From CAZCZZ01 sp964503335 (GTDB lineage: Bacteria > Verrucomicrobiota > Kiritimatiellia > CAIVKH01), in NCBI GenBank assembly GCA_964503335.1, contig CAZCZZ010000054.1, positions 1-29,603 of the forward strand: a stretch of DNA of 29,603 bases, read 5' to 3'. The notes under the pieces are model-generated. The model was given only the letters and a program-made list of their open reading frames with translations, did no database searches and was not told where the DNA came from. How positions within the stretch are numbered: position 1 is the stretch's first letter; each line of letters starts with the position of its first letter. Both the position numbers and the translations under genes were made by a program. Of this stretch, positions 1 to 6,363 are shown in pieces.

Positions 1-1101
1 GCTGATGACCGCGGTGTAGCCGGCGCGATGGGCCATATCGACGGCTTCCAGCGTCTCGGTCAGCGTACCGATCTGGTTGACCTTCACGAGGATCGAGTTG
101 GCCGTGCCGGTGTCGATGCCCTTCTTGAGGATCTTGGTGTTGGTGACGAACAAGTCGTCGCCGACGAGCTGGCACTTGTCGCCGATGGCATCCGTCAGGA
201 GCTTCCAGCCGGCCCAATCGCCCTCGGCGCAGCCGTCTTCGATGCTGACGATGGGGTACTTCTTCACCCACTTGCTGTAGAACTCGACCATCTGTTCGGC
301 CGTGCGCTCGGACTTGTCTGACTTCTTGAACACGTACTTCTTCTTGGCCTTGTCGTAGAACTCGCTGGCCGCGACGTCGAGGGCGAGGAAGATGTCCTTG
401 CCGGGCTTGTAGCCCGCGAGAACGATCGCTTCCATGATGACTTCGATCGCGTGCTCGTTGCCCTTGAGGCTGGGGGCGAAGCCGCCTTCATCGCCGACTG
501 CGGTGCTCAGGCCGAGCTTCTTGAGCACGGACTTGAGGGCGTGGAACACTTCAGCGCCCATGCGCAGGCCCTGGGAGAAGCTTGTTGCGCCGCGGGGGAT
601 GATCATGAATTCCTGGCAATCAATCGGGGCATCCGAGTGCGCGCCACCGTTCATGATGTTCATCATGGGGACGGGGAGAACCTTGGCGTTGGTGCCGCCG
701 ATGTAGCGGTAGAGGGGGAGGCCGAGGTCGTTCGCGGCGGCGTGGGCCGTGGCGAGGGATACGCCGAGTATCGCGTTTGCGCCGAGCTTCGACTTGGTTT
801 CCGTGCCGTCGAGCTCGATGAGTTGGGCATCGACTGACGCCTGTTCGAACGGGCTTTCGCCGACGAGGGCGGTGCGGATCGCGTCGTTGACGTTCTTGAC
901 GGCCTTGAGGACGCCCTTGCCGAGGTAGCGCTTCTTGTCGCCGTCGCGCAGCTCGATCGCTTCGTGTTCGCCGGTCGACGCGCCCGACGGAACCGCAGCG
1001 CGGCCGACGGTGCCGGAATCAAGATGAACTTCCACTTCAACGGTCGGGTTGCCGCGCGAATCAAGAATCTCGCGGCCCTGGATATGTGCAATCTGTGACA
1101 T
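1..1101 (-). CDS. eno: Enolase (phosphopyruvate hydratase), C-terminus cut by window edge
   Basis: Converts 2-phosphoglycerate to phosphoenolpyruvate in glycolysis; cytoplasmic, Mg-dependent. Translation from the ATG at 1099-1101 gives 367 codons open to the left edge. The N-terminal enolase signature (GREILDSRGNPTVE), the ASTGEHEA loop, the GGAHSD and VGDEGGFAP segments, the metal-binding SIEDG and LVGDDLFVTN segments and the lysine stretch LVKVNQIGTLTET are all visible. The read stops at AVIS, where the conserved SHRSGE motif should follow, so about 60 residues of a usual ~430 are missing. A clear ribosome site (AAGGAGA) lies about 7 bases upstream of the ATG and fixes the start. The metal loop has a Cys (SIEDGC) where Leu or Met is more usual. 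It lies downstream of, and in the same direction as, the secreted-protein gene at 1205-2278. Identification is very secure. Confidence 0.97.
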   Translation of the reverse strand, partial: MSQIAHIQGREILDSRGNPTVEVEVHLDSGTVGRAAVPSGASTGEHEAIELRDGDKKRYLGKGVLKAVKNVNDAIRTALVGESPFEQASVDAQLIELDGTETKSKLGANAILGVSLATAHAAANDLGLPLYRYIGGTNAKVLPVPMMNIMNGGAHSDAPIDCQEFMIIPRGATSFSQGLRMGAEVFHALKSVLKKLGLSTAVGDEGGFAPSLKGNEHAIEVIMEAIVLAGYKPGKDIFLALDVAASEFYDKAKKKYVFKKSDKSERTAEQMVEFYSKWVKKYPIVSIEDGCAEGDWAGWKLLTDAIGDKCQLVGDDLFVTNTKILKKGIDTGTANSILVKVNQIGTLTETLEAVDMAHRAGYTAVIS

Positions 1102-1158
1102 GCCGAATCTCCTTAAATGTTTGTTTATCGAAGAGCCACGGAACCTAGTGAAAAGGCA

Positions 1159-1177
1159 TTGCCGATTCAAGCGGCAA
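1159..1177 (-). terminator. Possible weak intrinsic terminator downstream of the 1205-2278 gene
   Basis: On the minus strand, 28 bases after the stop codon of the secreted-protein gene, TTGCCG and CGGCAA form a perfect 6-bp stem with a 7-base loop. It is followed by TGCCTTTTC. The U-run is short and offset, so termination would be partial at best. The hairpin also lies in the leader of the enolase gene, so it could instead be part of an enolase 5' UTR or a protein site. Confidence 0.3.
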
Positions 1178-1204
1178 AGGACTATCTGGGGTACCCTGAG
1201 GCTG

Positions 1205-2278
1205 CTAAGGGCAGCAGCGGAAGTGGGAGCCCCAGCCGGTCTTGAATCTGGTGCTTCCCATGCCCCAGGCCGTTTCGCGCGCGAGGACGGGCTCGCAGCG
1301 CAGCGGAACTTCCAGGATCGTAACCTGGGCTATCGTCTGGCCATGTTCGTCGGTCGGGTTCACGAGCACGCTTGCGATTTGGTTGCAGCCGGGCAGGAAC
1401 CCTTCACCACGGGTGTATGCGTCGGTGACAATTTCATCGACTCGGCGCTGATCGAAGGGTTCCGTGCCGACACCGCCTTGCGGCACGTTATCCTCAATCA
1501 GCGTCCAGAGGGCTTGCTGAACGTCACCCCACGTGAATGTTCCGCCTGATGTCGATTCGCTGCCGGTGTAGCCCCGATTCAGCACGAAATTGACAAGGTC
1601 CAGGTTTCCGGGGATGTCAATCACAGCAGGGGATACGGCACTCAGGCTTGAAAGAACGGTCGAGGTGTACTCCACGCCGACACCGATCTCGTGGTCCGTA
1701 TCGACGCACCAGTTGTCGTGTACACCGTCCAGTATTCCGCCCTGCGTGATCGCTGCATCGAGGTAGCTATCGTCGCCGGGGTAGTTCACGGAGATGATCG
1801 CGGAGTCGGGCAGGGCGTCGTTGAATGACTCAAGGTCCGGAGGCCGGAATGCGACGGGAATATCCGCCTCGGCATGGGCCGCCACATAGAAGCAGTCGCC
1901 TGGTTTCAAACCTGCGGCCGCAAGCGGAATCGTGAAGACATCGAAATCCGTCCGAATGCGTTCGTGCTTGAACGGGAACCTGCCGGGCGCGGAGGTGCGG
2001 GGCGGTGTTGGTCCGATGTAAAGATGTGTCGTCCTCAGGCTGGAGTAACCATCCGTCACCATGAAGACCACCATCACATTCGTGCCATCGACGACCTGTG
2101 CGTGAACCTCGCCGATCGTCGTATGCTTTGCAGCGACCAACGGGACAGAGCATGTATCGACGAAACCCACCGTAAGGGATCGTCGAACTGCGGGAGCGGA
2201 CACCATTACCGCGTGCGCGGAAATGGAGAAGAGGAACACTGCGATCAAGGCCAGCCCTATACGATCCGCCACTTTCAT
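1205..2278 (-). CDS. Secreted protein with a thioester-domain-like Cys/Gln motif pair
   Basis: Function unknown; probably exported. Residues 1-23 form a Sec signal peptide (basic MKVADR start, hydrophobic core, AHA cleavage-like end). Residues ~50-135 hold a beta-rich module with THLYIGPTPP and FPFKHE, a pattern I associate with secreted proteins of PVC and Bacteroidetes bacteria. Residues ~160-330 form a second module with WCVDTDHEI (Cys191), NLDLVNFVLN and VQQALWTLI (Gln254/255). The pair W-C-V and V-Q-x-x-L-W closely matches the [YFL]C-hydrophobic and hydrophobic-QxxhydrophobicW motifs of bacterial thioester domains, in which Cys and Gln form an intramolecular thioester. The end carries ETAWGMG, a tail element I associate with the same type of secreted protein. 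No LPxTG, PEP-CTERM or T9SS-type end is apparent. The ATG is backed by a GGGGGAGAG ribosome site. It stands alone, upstream of eno and divergent from tRNA-Ser. Secretion is fairly sure; the thioester is inference. Confidence 0.75.
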   Translation of the reverse strand: MKVADRIGLALIAVFLFSISAHAVMVSAPAVRRSLTVGFVDTCSVPLVAAKHTTIGEVHAQVVDGTNVMVVFMVTDGYSSLRTTHLYIGPTPPRTSAPGRFPFKHERIRTDFDVFTIPLAAAGLKPGDCFYVAAHAEADIPVAFRPPDLESFNDALPDSAIISVNYPGDDSYLDAAITQGGILDGVHDNWCVDTDHEIGVGVEYTSTVLSSLSAVSPAVIDIPGNLDLVNFVLNRGYTGSESTSGGTFTWGDVQQALWTLIEDNVPQGGVGTEPFDQRRVDEIVTDAYTRGEGFLPGCNQIASVLVNPTDEHGQTIAQVTILEVPLRCEPVLARETAWGMGSTRFKTGWGSHFRCCP

Positions 2279-2343
2279 GACTCTCCCCCCCGATGCCCTG
2301 CGACTGCATTAAGCATGACAGAGACCCTATGAACGAATCAAGC

Positions 2344-2372
2344 TTGCCCCCGGGCAATACCCTCCGTATGTT
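2344..2372 (+). promoter_or_regulatory. Likely sigma-70 promoter of tRNA-Ser
   Basis: TTGCCC at 2344-2349 and TATGTT at 2367-2372 are spaced by exactly 17 bp, about 28 bp upstream of the mature tRNA 5' end. That is a sensible distance for a short 5' leader. Each box matches consensus at four of six positions, so this is supportive rather than decisive. Confidence 0.4.
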
Positions 2373-2400
2373 CCCTGCACATCGACTTTACCCGCTTCGC

Positions 2401-2494
2401 GGAGAGGTGGCTGAGTGGTCGATAGCGGCGGCTTGCTAAGCCGTTGAACAGGTGTACGCCTGTTCCGAGGGTTCGAATCCCTCCCTCTCCGCCA
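2401..2494 (+). tRNA. tRNA-Ser (anticodon GCU), CCA encoded
   Basis: Reads AGC/AGU serine codons. The acceptor stem GGAGAGG pairs with CCTCTCC, followed by discriminator G at 2491 and an encoded CCA at 2492-2494. The D-arm (GCTGAGTGGTC...) is normal. The anticodon arm has loop TT-GCT-AA with the anticodon at 2435-2437. A long variable arm typical of class II tRNAs (GAACAGG/CCTGTTC) is present, and the T-arm is GAGGG-TTCGAAT-CCCTC. All stems pair with only one G-U at the anticodon stem. The flanks are ordinary chromosomal genes and no duplicated tRNA 3' end is seen nearby, so there is no sign of an integrated island at this tRNA. Confidence 0.97.
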
Positions 2495-2604
2495 GTCTTC
2501 GTTCGCAGCACAGCGGAGAACGATGACTGCCACGGCAAAGTCTCGCGCAGCGTGACGGCGCCGGGCTGGTATGACACTGCAAACTACGCCTTGGCAAGCC
2601 ACCC

Positions 2605-3336
2605 ATGCTCGCGACATTTCGAACCTTTCTCAGTACCGGCCTTGATCTCCTCTATCCACGCACCTGCAACGCGTGCGGGGAGGCGCTGTTGAAGGAAGAG
2701 CGGGCGCTTTGTTGGGGGTGTCGGGCGGGGGTGACGGCGATTCAGTTTCCGTTCTGTTCGTGTTGCGGACGACCGGTTGAAGGGGCGGTGGATACGGCGT
2801 ATACCTGTTTCGCGTGCTCGGAGGAGCGCCCTCATTATGTATCGGCGCGGTCGGCGGTACGGCTGGAGGGCTGTGCACAGTCCATGGTTCACGACTTCAA
2901 GTATCGTGATGCGCTCTGGCTGGAGCGTGAATTGGTGCAGTGGATGGTGGCTGCGGCGGACGTGCACTACGCCGATCACAGCTTCGACGTGATTGTGCCG
3001 GTTCCATTGCATGCCGTGAGGCTGCGGGAGCGGGGCTATAACCAGGCGAGGTTGCTGGCGAAGGGTCTGGGAAGAAAAGCAGGGTTGAGGGTTGATGGTT
3101 CATGTCTCAGAAGACTTAAGCCTACGGTGACGCAAACCCATTTGACAGGGCGGGAGCGCGCTCATAACGTCAGGGGCGCGTTCCGGGCTGTCAGTCGGCG
3201 AGTCGCCAAGAAGAGGATTCTGCTGGTCGATGACGTGATGACTACTGGCGCGACGTTGAACGAATGTGCGCGGGCCCTGAAGGAGGGCGGTGCGGCTTCG
3301 GTTTATGTGCTTACGTTGGCGCGCGGTGGTTGGTAG
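2605..3336 (+). CDS. comF: ComF family phosphoribosyltransferase-like protein
   Basis: ComF/GntX-type protein linked to DNA uptake or DNA processing at replication forks in other bacteria. The N-terminal third has a double zinc-finger-like cysteine array: C21-x2-C24, C36-x2-C39, C51-x-C53-C54 and C68-x2-C71. The C-terminal half is a type I phosphoribosyltransferase fold with DVIVPVPLH, RGYNQARLLAKGLG and the PRPP-loop motif ILLVDDVMTTGATL near residues 204-217. The 243 residues fit the family (~220-250). The ribosome site upstream of the ATG is poor. It is the first gene of a co-directional run and accD follows after 5 bases, so the two are probably co-transcribed. The pilus motor genes some 6 kb downstream make a DNA-uptake role thinkable, but adjacency is not close enough to argue it. 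Confidence 0.93.
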   Translation: MLATFRTFLSTGLDLLYPRTCNACGEALLKEERALCWGCRAGVTAIQFPFCSCCGRPVEGAVDTAYTCFACSEERPHYVSARSAVRLEGCAQSMVHDFKYRDALWLERELVQWMVAAADVHYADHSFDVIVPVPLHAVRLRERGYNQARLLAKGLGRKAGLRVDGSCLRRLKPTVTQTHLTGRERAHNVRGAFRAVSRRVAKKRILLVDDVMTTGATLNECARALKEGGAASVYVLTLARGGW

Positions 3337-3341
3337 TATCC

Positions 3342-4217
3342 ATGACAAATACGCCTATGCCTGTTTTCGGTAAGAAGAACTATTCAACGGTCAAGGTTCG
3401 CAAGCGGGACATCCCGGACGGACTCTGGCTCAAGTGCCCGAGCTGCCAGGAGATCATCTTCAAGCAGGAGCTCGACACGCATTTCGGCATTTGCCCCAAG
3501 TGCGAACATCACTTCCAGCTTTCCCGCAAGGAACGCCTGGCAATGCTCTGCGAAGAGGGGTCGTATGAGGAGTGGGACACCGAGCTCTTCAGCGTCGACA
3601 TTCTCGGCTTCACTGGCACCGCTTCCTACACGTCCAAGCTCAAGGAAAACCAGCAGAAGACCGGTTTCCACGACGCGGTGAGCACGGGGCGGGGCATGAT
3701 CGGTCCGCACGCCGTCGGCGTCGGCGTCATGGACTTCACCTTCCTCGGCGCGAGCATGGGTTCGGTCGTCGGCGAAAAAATCACGCGCCTAATCGAGCGA
3801 TCCACCGAACAGAAAATCCCCGTGCTGGTTTCCTGCGCATCGGGCGGCGCCCGCATGTACGAGGGACTATTCAGCCTGATGCAGATGGCTAAGACGAGCG
3901 CGGCGCTGGCGCGCCACGCCGAGGCAGGCCTGCCCTATATCGCGCTCCTCACGCATCCGACGATGGCGGGCGTCATGGCGAGTTTTGCGACGCTTGGTGA
4001 TGTGATTATCGGCGAGCCCGGGGCCTTGATCGGCTTTGCTGGTCCGCGCGTGATCAAGGAAACAACGCAGCAGGATCTGCCTGAAGGCTTCCAGCGCGCC
4101 GAATTCCTCCTTAAGTATGGTCTTCTGGACATGGTGGTTCCCCGCAAGGAGTTGAAAACCACCCTGATCCGCATCTTGGATTTCATGTCGTCGGGCCATC
4201 ACGCCCCCCACGACTGA
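3342..4217 (+). CDS. accD: Acetyl-CoA carboxylase carboxyltransferase subunit beta
   Basis: Beta subunit of the carboxyltransferase that moves CO2 from biotin to acetyl-CoA to make malonyl-CoA, the first committed step of fatty acid synthesis. It works as an alpha2beta2 complex with AccA, which is not in the window. The start ATG at 3342 gives 291 residues, the normal length. The four-cysteine zinc finger is at C32-x2-C35 and C51-x2-C54. The crotonase-fold core shows GRGMIGPHAVGVGVMDF, SCASGGARMYEG, AGVMASFATLGDVIIGEPGA and GFAGPRVIKET. A longer reading from 3264 would overlap comF by 73 bases and add 26 unrelated residues, so the later start is preferred. folC follows after 14 bases, the accD-folC order also known from E. 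coli. Confidence 0.97.
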   Translation: MTNTPMPVFGKKNYSTVKVRKRDIPDGLWLKCPSCQEIIFKQELDTHFGICPKCEHHFQLSRKERLAMLCEEGSYEEWDTELFSVDILGFTGTASYTSKLKENQQKTGFHDAVSTGRGMIGPHAVGVGVMDFTFLGASMGSVVGEKITRLIERSTEQKIPVLVSCASGGARMYEGLFSLMQMAKTSAALARHAEAGLPYIALLTHPTMAGVMASFATLGDVIIGEPGALIGFAGPRVIKETTQQDLPEGFQRAEFLLKYGLLDMVVPRKELKTTLIRILDFMSSGHHAPHD

Positions 4218-4231
4218 TGACGGGCTGACCT

Positions 4232-5551
4232 GTGAGTACAAAAACTCCCGACCCGTTGGAGTTCTATCTCCAAAGGCTCTACCGGCGCAGTGAGCGCGTC
4301 GTGAAGCTCGGCCTTGACGCAACCCGCAACCTCCTTGACGAATTAGGCAATCCGCAGAACGCGATGATCTGCGTCCACGTCGCGGGTACGAACGGCAAGG
4401 GGTCGGTCTGCGCGATGGTGGCATCCATTCTCCAGGCCGCCGGATTCCGCACCGGACTCTACACATCGCCCCATCTCCTCAAATACAACGAGCGCGTGCG
4501 TGTCAACGGCGTGGCGATCTCCGACGCGGATCTCCGGACGCTGCTTGAAGACGTCGATGTGGCCTCGCAACGTGCGATGAAAAGACCGGGCGGTCGCGAT
4601 GTGACGTTCTTCGAATTCGGCACGGGCGTGGCGTTCGAGTACTTCAAGAGGCAGGGCGTTCATTTCGCGGTGATTGAGACGGGGATGGGGGGACGCCTTG
4701 ACGCCACGAACGTCATCACGCCCGCCGTCAGCGTCATCACATCCATCGACATGGATCACATGGAGCACCTCGGCGATACCTTGGAAGCCATCGCGATCGA
4801 AAAGGCGGGAATCATCAAGCCGGGCTGTCCGGTGGTCGTGGGTGATCTTCCCTCCGAAGCGATGGATGTCGTGAAGGATGCGGCGCGCACCTGCAAGGCG
4901 CAGGTGATTCTTGCGAAGGATGCCGCGACAGTCTGGCGCAAGCACCAGACGTGGTCCGGCCAGCGACTCAAAGTCGAAACCGAAGACGGTCACTACGGTC
5001 CCTTGAACCTTCCGCTTGTGGGCTGTCATCAACTGGCCAATACGGCGCTTGCCGTTTCTGCGATTGAAGTGCTGCGCGAACGTCTGGGTATCGCGATTCC
5101 GAAACAGGCGGTGGAGAAGGGGCTCGAGCACGTACAGTGGCCGGGTCGCTTCCAGCTCATCGGCATGGAGCCCCCGATGGTCATCGACGGCGCCCACAAT
5201 CCGCACGCTGCCCGGTCGTTGCGTCTGAGTTTGGAAGAGCTCGCTGACGGACGGGGCCTTGGTCTTATCGCGGGATTTCTCTCCGACAAGGACGCTGGCG
5301 GCTATCTGAAGGAAATGGCGCCGCTCGTCCGCCGCTGCTGGATCGTGCAGATCGACCATGATCGCGCCATGCCGCTGAGCTTTGAACTGCAGCAAGCCCA
5401 CGCCGCGGGGATTGAGGCCGTGCCCGTCAAATTCTCCGAAGCGGTGGAAGACGCGAAGCGCTGGGCGACGGCCCACAACGGCATGATCTGCATCTCCGGT
5501 TCGCTGTACCTGGCCGGCGAGGCGCTCCGCTTCTTCGATAAGACGGTGTGA
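4232..5551 (+). CDS. folC: Bifunctional folylpolyglutamate / dihydrofolate synthase
   Basis: Mur-ligase-family enzyme that adds glutamate to dihydropteroate and/or to folates, using ATP. The P-loop is GTNGKGSV at residues 52-59. Further family motifs are TGLYTSPHL, TFFEFGTGVAFEYF, ETGMGGRLDATNV, DMDHMEHLGDTLEAIAIEKA, WPGRFQ and DGAHNPHA. The 439 residues are typical. The start codon is GTG at 4232, placed 14 bases after the accD stop; no in-frame ATG fits better. Only one FolC is visible here, so which of the two activities it has cannot be decided from sequence. The downstream gatC begins 44 bases after the stop (or overlaps by 4 bases if its GTG start is used). Confidence 0.96.
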   Translation: MSTKTPDPLEFYLQRLYRRSERVVKLGLDATRNLLDELGNPQNAMICVHVAGTNGKGSVCAMVASILQAAGFRTGLYTSPHLLKYNERVRVNGVAISDADLRTLLEDVDVASQRAMKRPGGRDVTFFEFGTGVAFEYFKRQGVHFAVIETGMGGRLDATNVITPAVSVITSIDMDHMEHLGDTLEAIAIEKAGIIKPGCPVVVGDLPSEAMDVVKDAARTCKAQVILAKDAATVWRKHQTWSGQRLKVETEDGHYGPLNLPLVGCHQLANTALAVSAIEVLRERLGIAIPKQAVEKGLEHVQWPGRFQLIGMEPPMVIDGAHNPHAARSLRLSLEELADGRGLGLIAGFLSDKDAGGYLKEMAPLVRRCWIVQIDHDRAMPLSFELQQAHAAGIEAVPVKFSEAVEDAKRWATAHNGMICISGSLYLAGEALRFFDKTV

Positions 5552-5595
5552 TCTTGCCCAACGTCGGTCGCATTCCTATACTCGCGCCTCATTTT

Positions 5596-5901
5596 ATGGG
5601 AACCGAGCCATCCACTAAATCAGGCGCCATCGACGTTCGCTACGTCGCACACCTGGCGCGGCTGAACCTCACCGATGAGGAGGCCGCGAAGTTCCAAGGC
5701 CAGCTCGAAAGCATCCTCAACCATGTCCGCGAACTCGAGGAAGTGGACATCGAAGGCGTCGAGCCGACAGCCCACGCCATCCCCGTGGAAAACGTCCTGC
5801 GCCCCGACGGCGTAAAACCCGGACTCGATCACGATGTCGTCATGAAGAATGCACCGGCGAAAACGGGCGGGCAGTTTCTGGTGCCGAAGATTTTGGAGTA
5901 A
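5596..5901 (+). CDS. gatC: Asp/Glu-tRNA amidotransferase subunit C
   Basis: Small scaffold subunit of GatCAB, which converts misacylated Asp-tRNA(Asn) and/or Glu-tRNA(Gln) to the amides. From the ATG at 5596 it has 101 residues with the typical VRYVAHLARLNLTDEE start, the QLESILNHVRELEEVD helix, and the VLRPDGVKPGL and AP...GGQFLVPKILE ending. A GTG at 5548, overlapping folC by 4 bases, would add 16 residues with no family resemblance, so the internal ATG is preferred. In most genomes gatC is followed directly by gatA; here a GxxExxY gene with inverted repeats intervenes, starting 12 bases after the gatC stop. Confidence 0.95.
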   Translation: MGTEPSTKSGAIDVRYVAHLARLNLTDEEAAKFQGQLESILNHVRELEEVDIEGVEPTAHAIPVENVLRPDGVKPGLDHDVVMKNAPAKTGGQFLVPKILE

Positions 5902-5912
5902 GAGAAGAGTCT

Positions 5913-6329
5913 ATGCCCACGGAGTTCACGGATAGCACGGATGTGAAGAAGGGAATGCATCTCACCAAAGGAGATCGGACGTACTCCATTATTGGGGCGG
6001 CGATTGAGGTGCATCGGGATAAGGGGGCGGGATTTGTTGAGGCCGTTTATCAAGAGTGTCTGGAGCTGGAGTTTGCTCTCCAGGGAATTCCGTTTCTGGC
6101 GCAAAACCCCTTGGCGTTGACGTACAAGGGTCACTGCTTGCGGCAGACGTTCAAACCCGATTTCATTTGCTTCGGGGACGTGCTCGTTGAAATTAAGGCC
6201 GTCTCGGCGATCGTCGATGAACATCGGTCTCAAGTCATAAACTACCTTCACGCAACGGGTCTGAAAGTTGCCTTGCTGATCAATTTCGGAAATTACCGCA
6301 AAGTGGAGTTTGAACGAATCGTACTCTGA
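5913..6329 (+). CDS. GxxExxY protein (PD-(D/E)XK-like fold), inserted between gatC and gatA
   Basis: A member of the GxxExxY family (PF13366, described as PDDEXK_3), whose function is unknown. The family motif is G40-F-V-E43-A-V-Y46. The nuclease-like core is P82-D83 followed by E93-I-K95, with H34 in the preceding helix (IEVHRDKGAG). The C-terminus (VINYLHATGLKVALLINFG) is typical. The usual length is ~125; this has 138. The first ten residues (MPTEFTDSTD) are encoded by the left inverted repeat, so the ancestral start is probably the ATG at 5955 (MHLTKGD), giving 124 residues. Both starts are in frame. The gene breaks up gatC-gatA and its stop lies 2 bases before the right repeat, so coding region and repeats fit like a cassette. 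Whether it cuts nucleic acid is inference from fold motifs. Confidence 0.9.
   Translation: MPTEFTDSTDVKKGMHLTKGDRTYSIIGAAIEVHRDKGAGFVEAVYQECLELEFALQGIPFLAQNPLALTYKGHCLRQTFKPDFICFGDVLVEIKAVSAIVDEHRSQVINYLHATGLKVALLINFGNYRKVEFERIVL
5914..5942 (+). repeat. Left arm of perfect 29-bp inverted repeat
   Basis: Exactly the reverse complement of 6331-6359, with no mismatch over 29 bases. Internally it consists of three 7-base units CACGGA(G/T) separated by two bases (TT, AG), giving a 9-base period. It overlaps the first codons of the GxxExxY reading frame, where the 9-base period becomes a repeated x-Thr-Glu/Asp tripeptide. Confidence 0.95.
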
Positions 6330-6330
6330 T

Positions 6331-6359
6331 ATCCGTGCTATCCGTGAACTCCGTGGGCA
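6331..6359 (-). repeat. Right arm of perfect 29-bp inverted repeat
   Basis: Reverse complement of 5914-5942. It begins 2 bases after the stop codon of the GxxExxY gene and ends 4 bases before the gatA ATG. It therefore occupies the place where a gatA ribosome site would be expected, and no good Shine-Dalgarno sequence is seen there. Confidence 0.95.
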
Positions 6360-6363
6360 AATC

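Larger units (their letters stand above)
5914..6359. mobile_element. Putative inverted-repeat-bounded GxxExxY cassette
   Basis: A 446-bp unit bounded by 29-bp perfect inverted repeats holds one gene, the GxxExxY protein, and little else. It lies exactly in the junction between gatC and gatA, which are normally adjacent, so an insertion is the simplest explanation. No transposase is encoded, so it would need one in trans, or move by another route. No target-site duplication is evident. A second pair of 9-bp arms lies just outside (5900-5908 and 6367-6375). The alternative is that the repeats form a hairpin in the operon mRNA. Mobility is inference; the repeat structure is observed. Confidence 0.6.

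Noticed and set aside
2401..2494. tRNA-Ser as an attachment site for an island
   Set aside because: No integrase, no second copy of the tRNA 3' end, and core genes follow directly on both sides.
2499..2523. TCGTTC/GAACGA inverted repeat just after tRNA-Ser as a terminator
   Set aside because: The stem is only 6 bp with a 13-base loop and no T-run follows.
2566..2585. Possible sigma-54 element (TGGTATG...TGCA) before comF
   Set aside because: The GG and GC dinucleotides are separated by 9 rather than 10 bases, which sigma-54 does not tolerate.
3264..3341. N-terminal extension of accD overlapping comF
   Set aside because: The extra 26 residues do not resemble AccD, and the ATG at 3342 gives the normal family length.
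4343..5476. Open frame of 377 codons antisense to folC
   Set aside because: folC is certain on the plus strand; the antisense frame shows no domain, signal or ribosome site.
5548..5595. GTG start for gatC overlapping the folC stop
   Set aside because: The 16 added residues precede the conserved GatC start and are not family-like, though the overlap would suit translational coupling; ATG 5596 was preferred.
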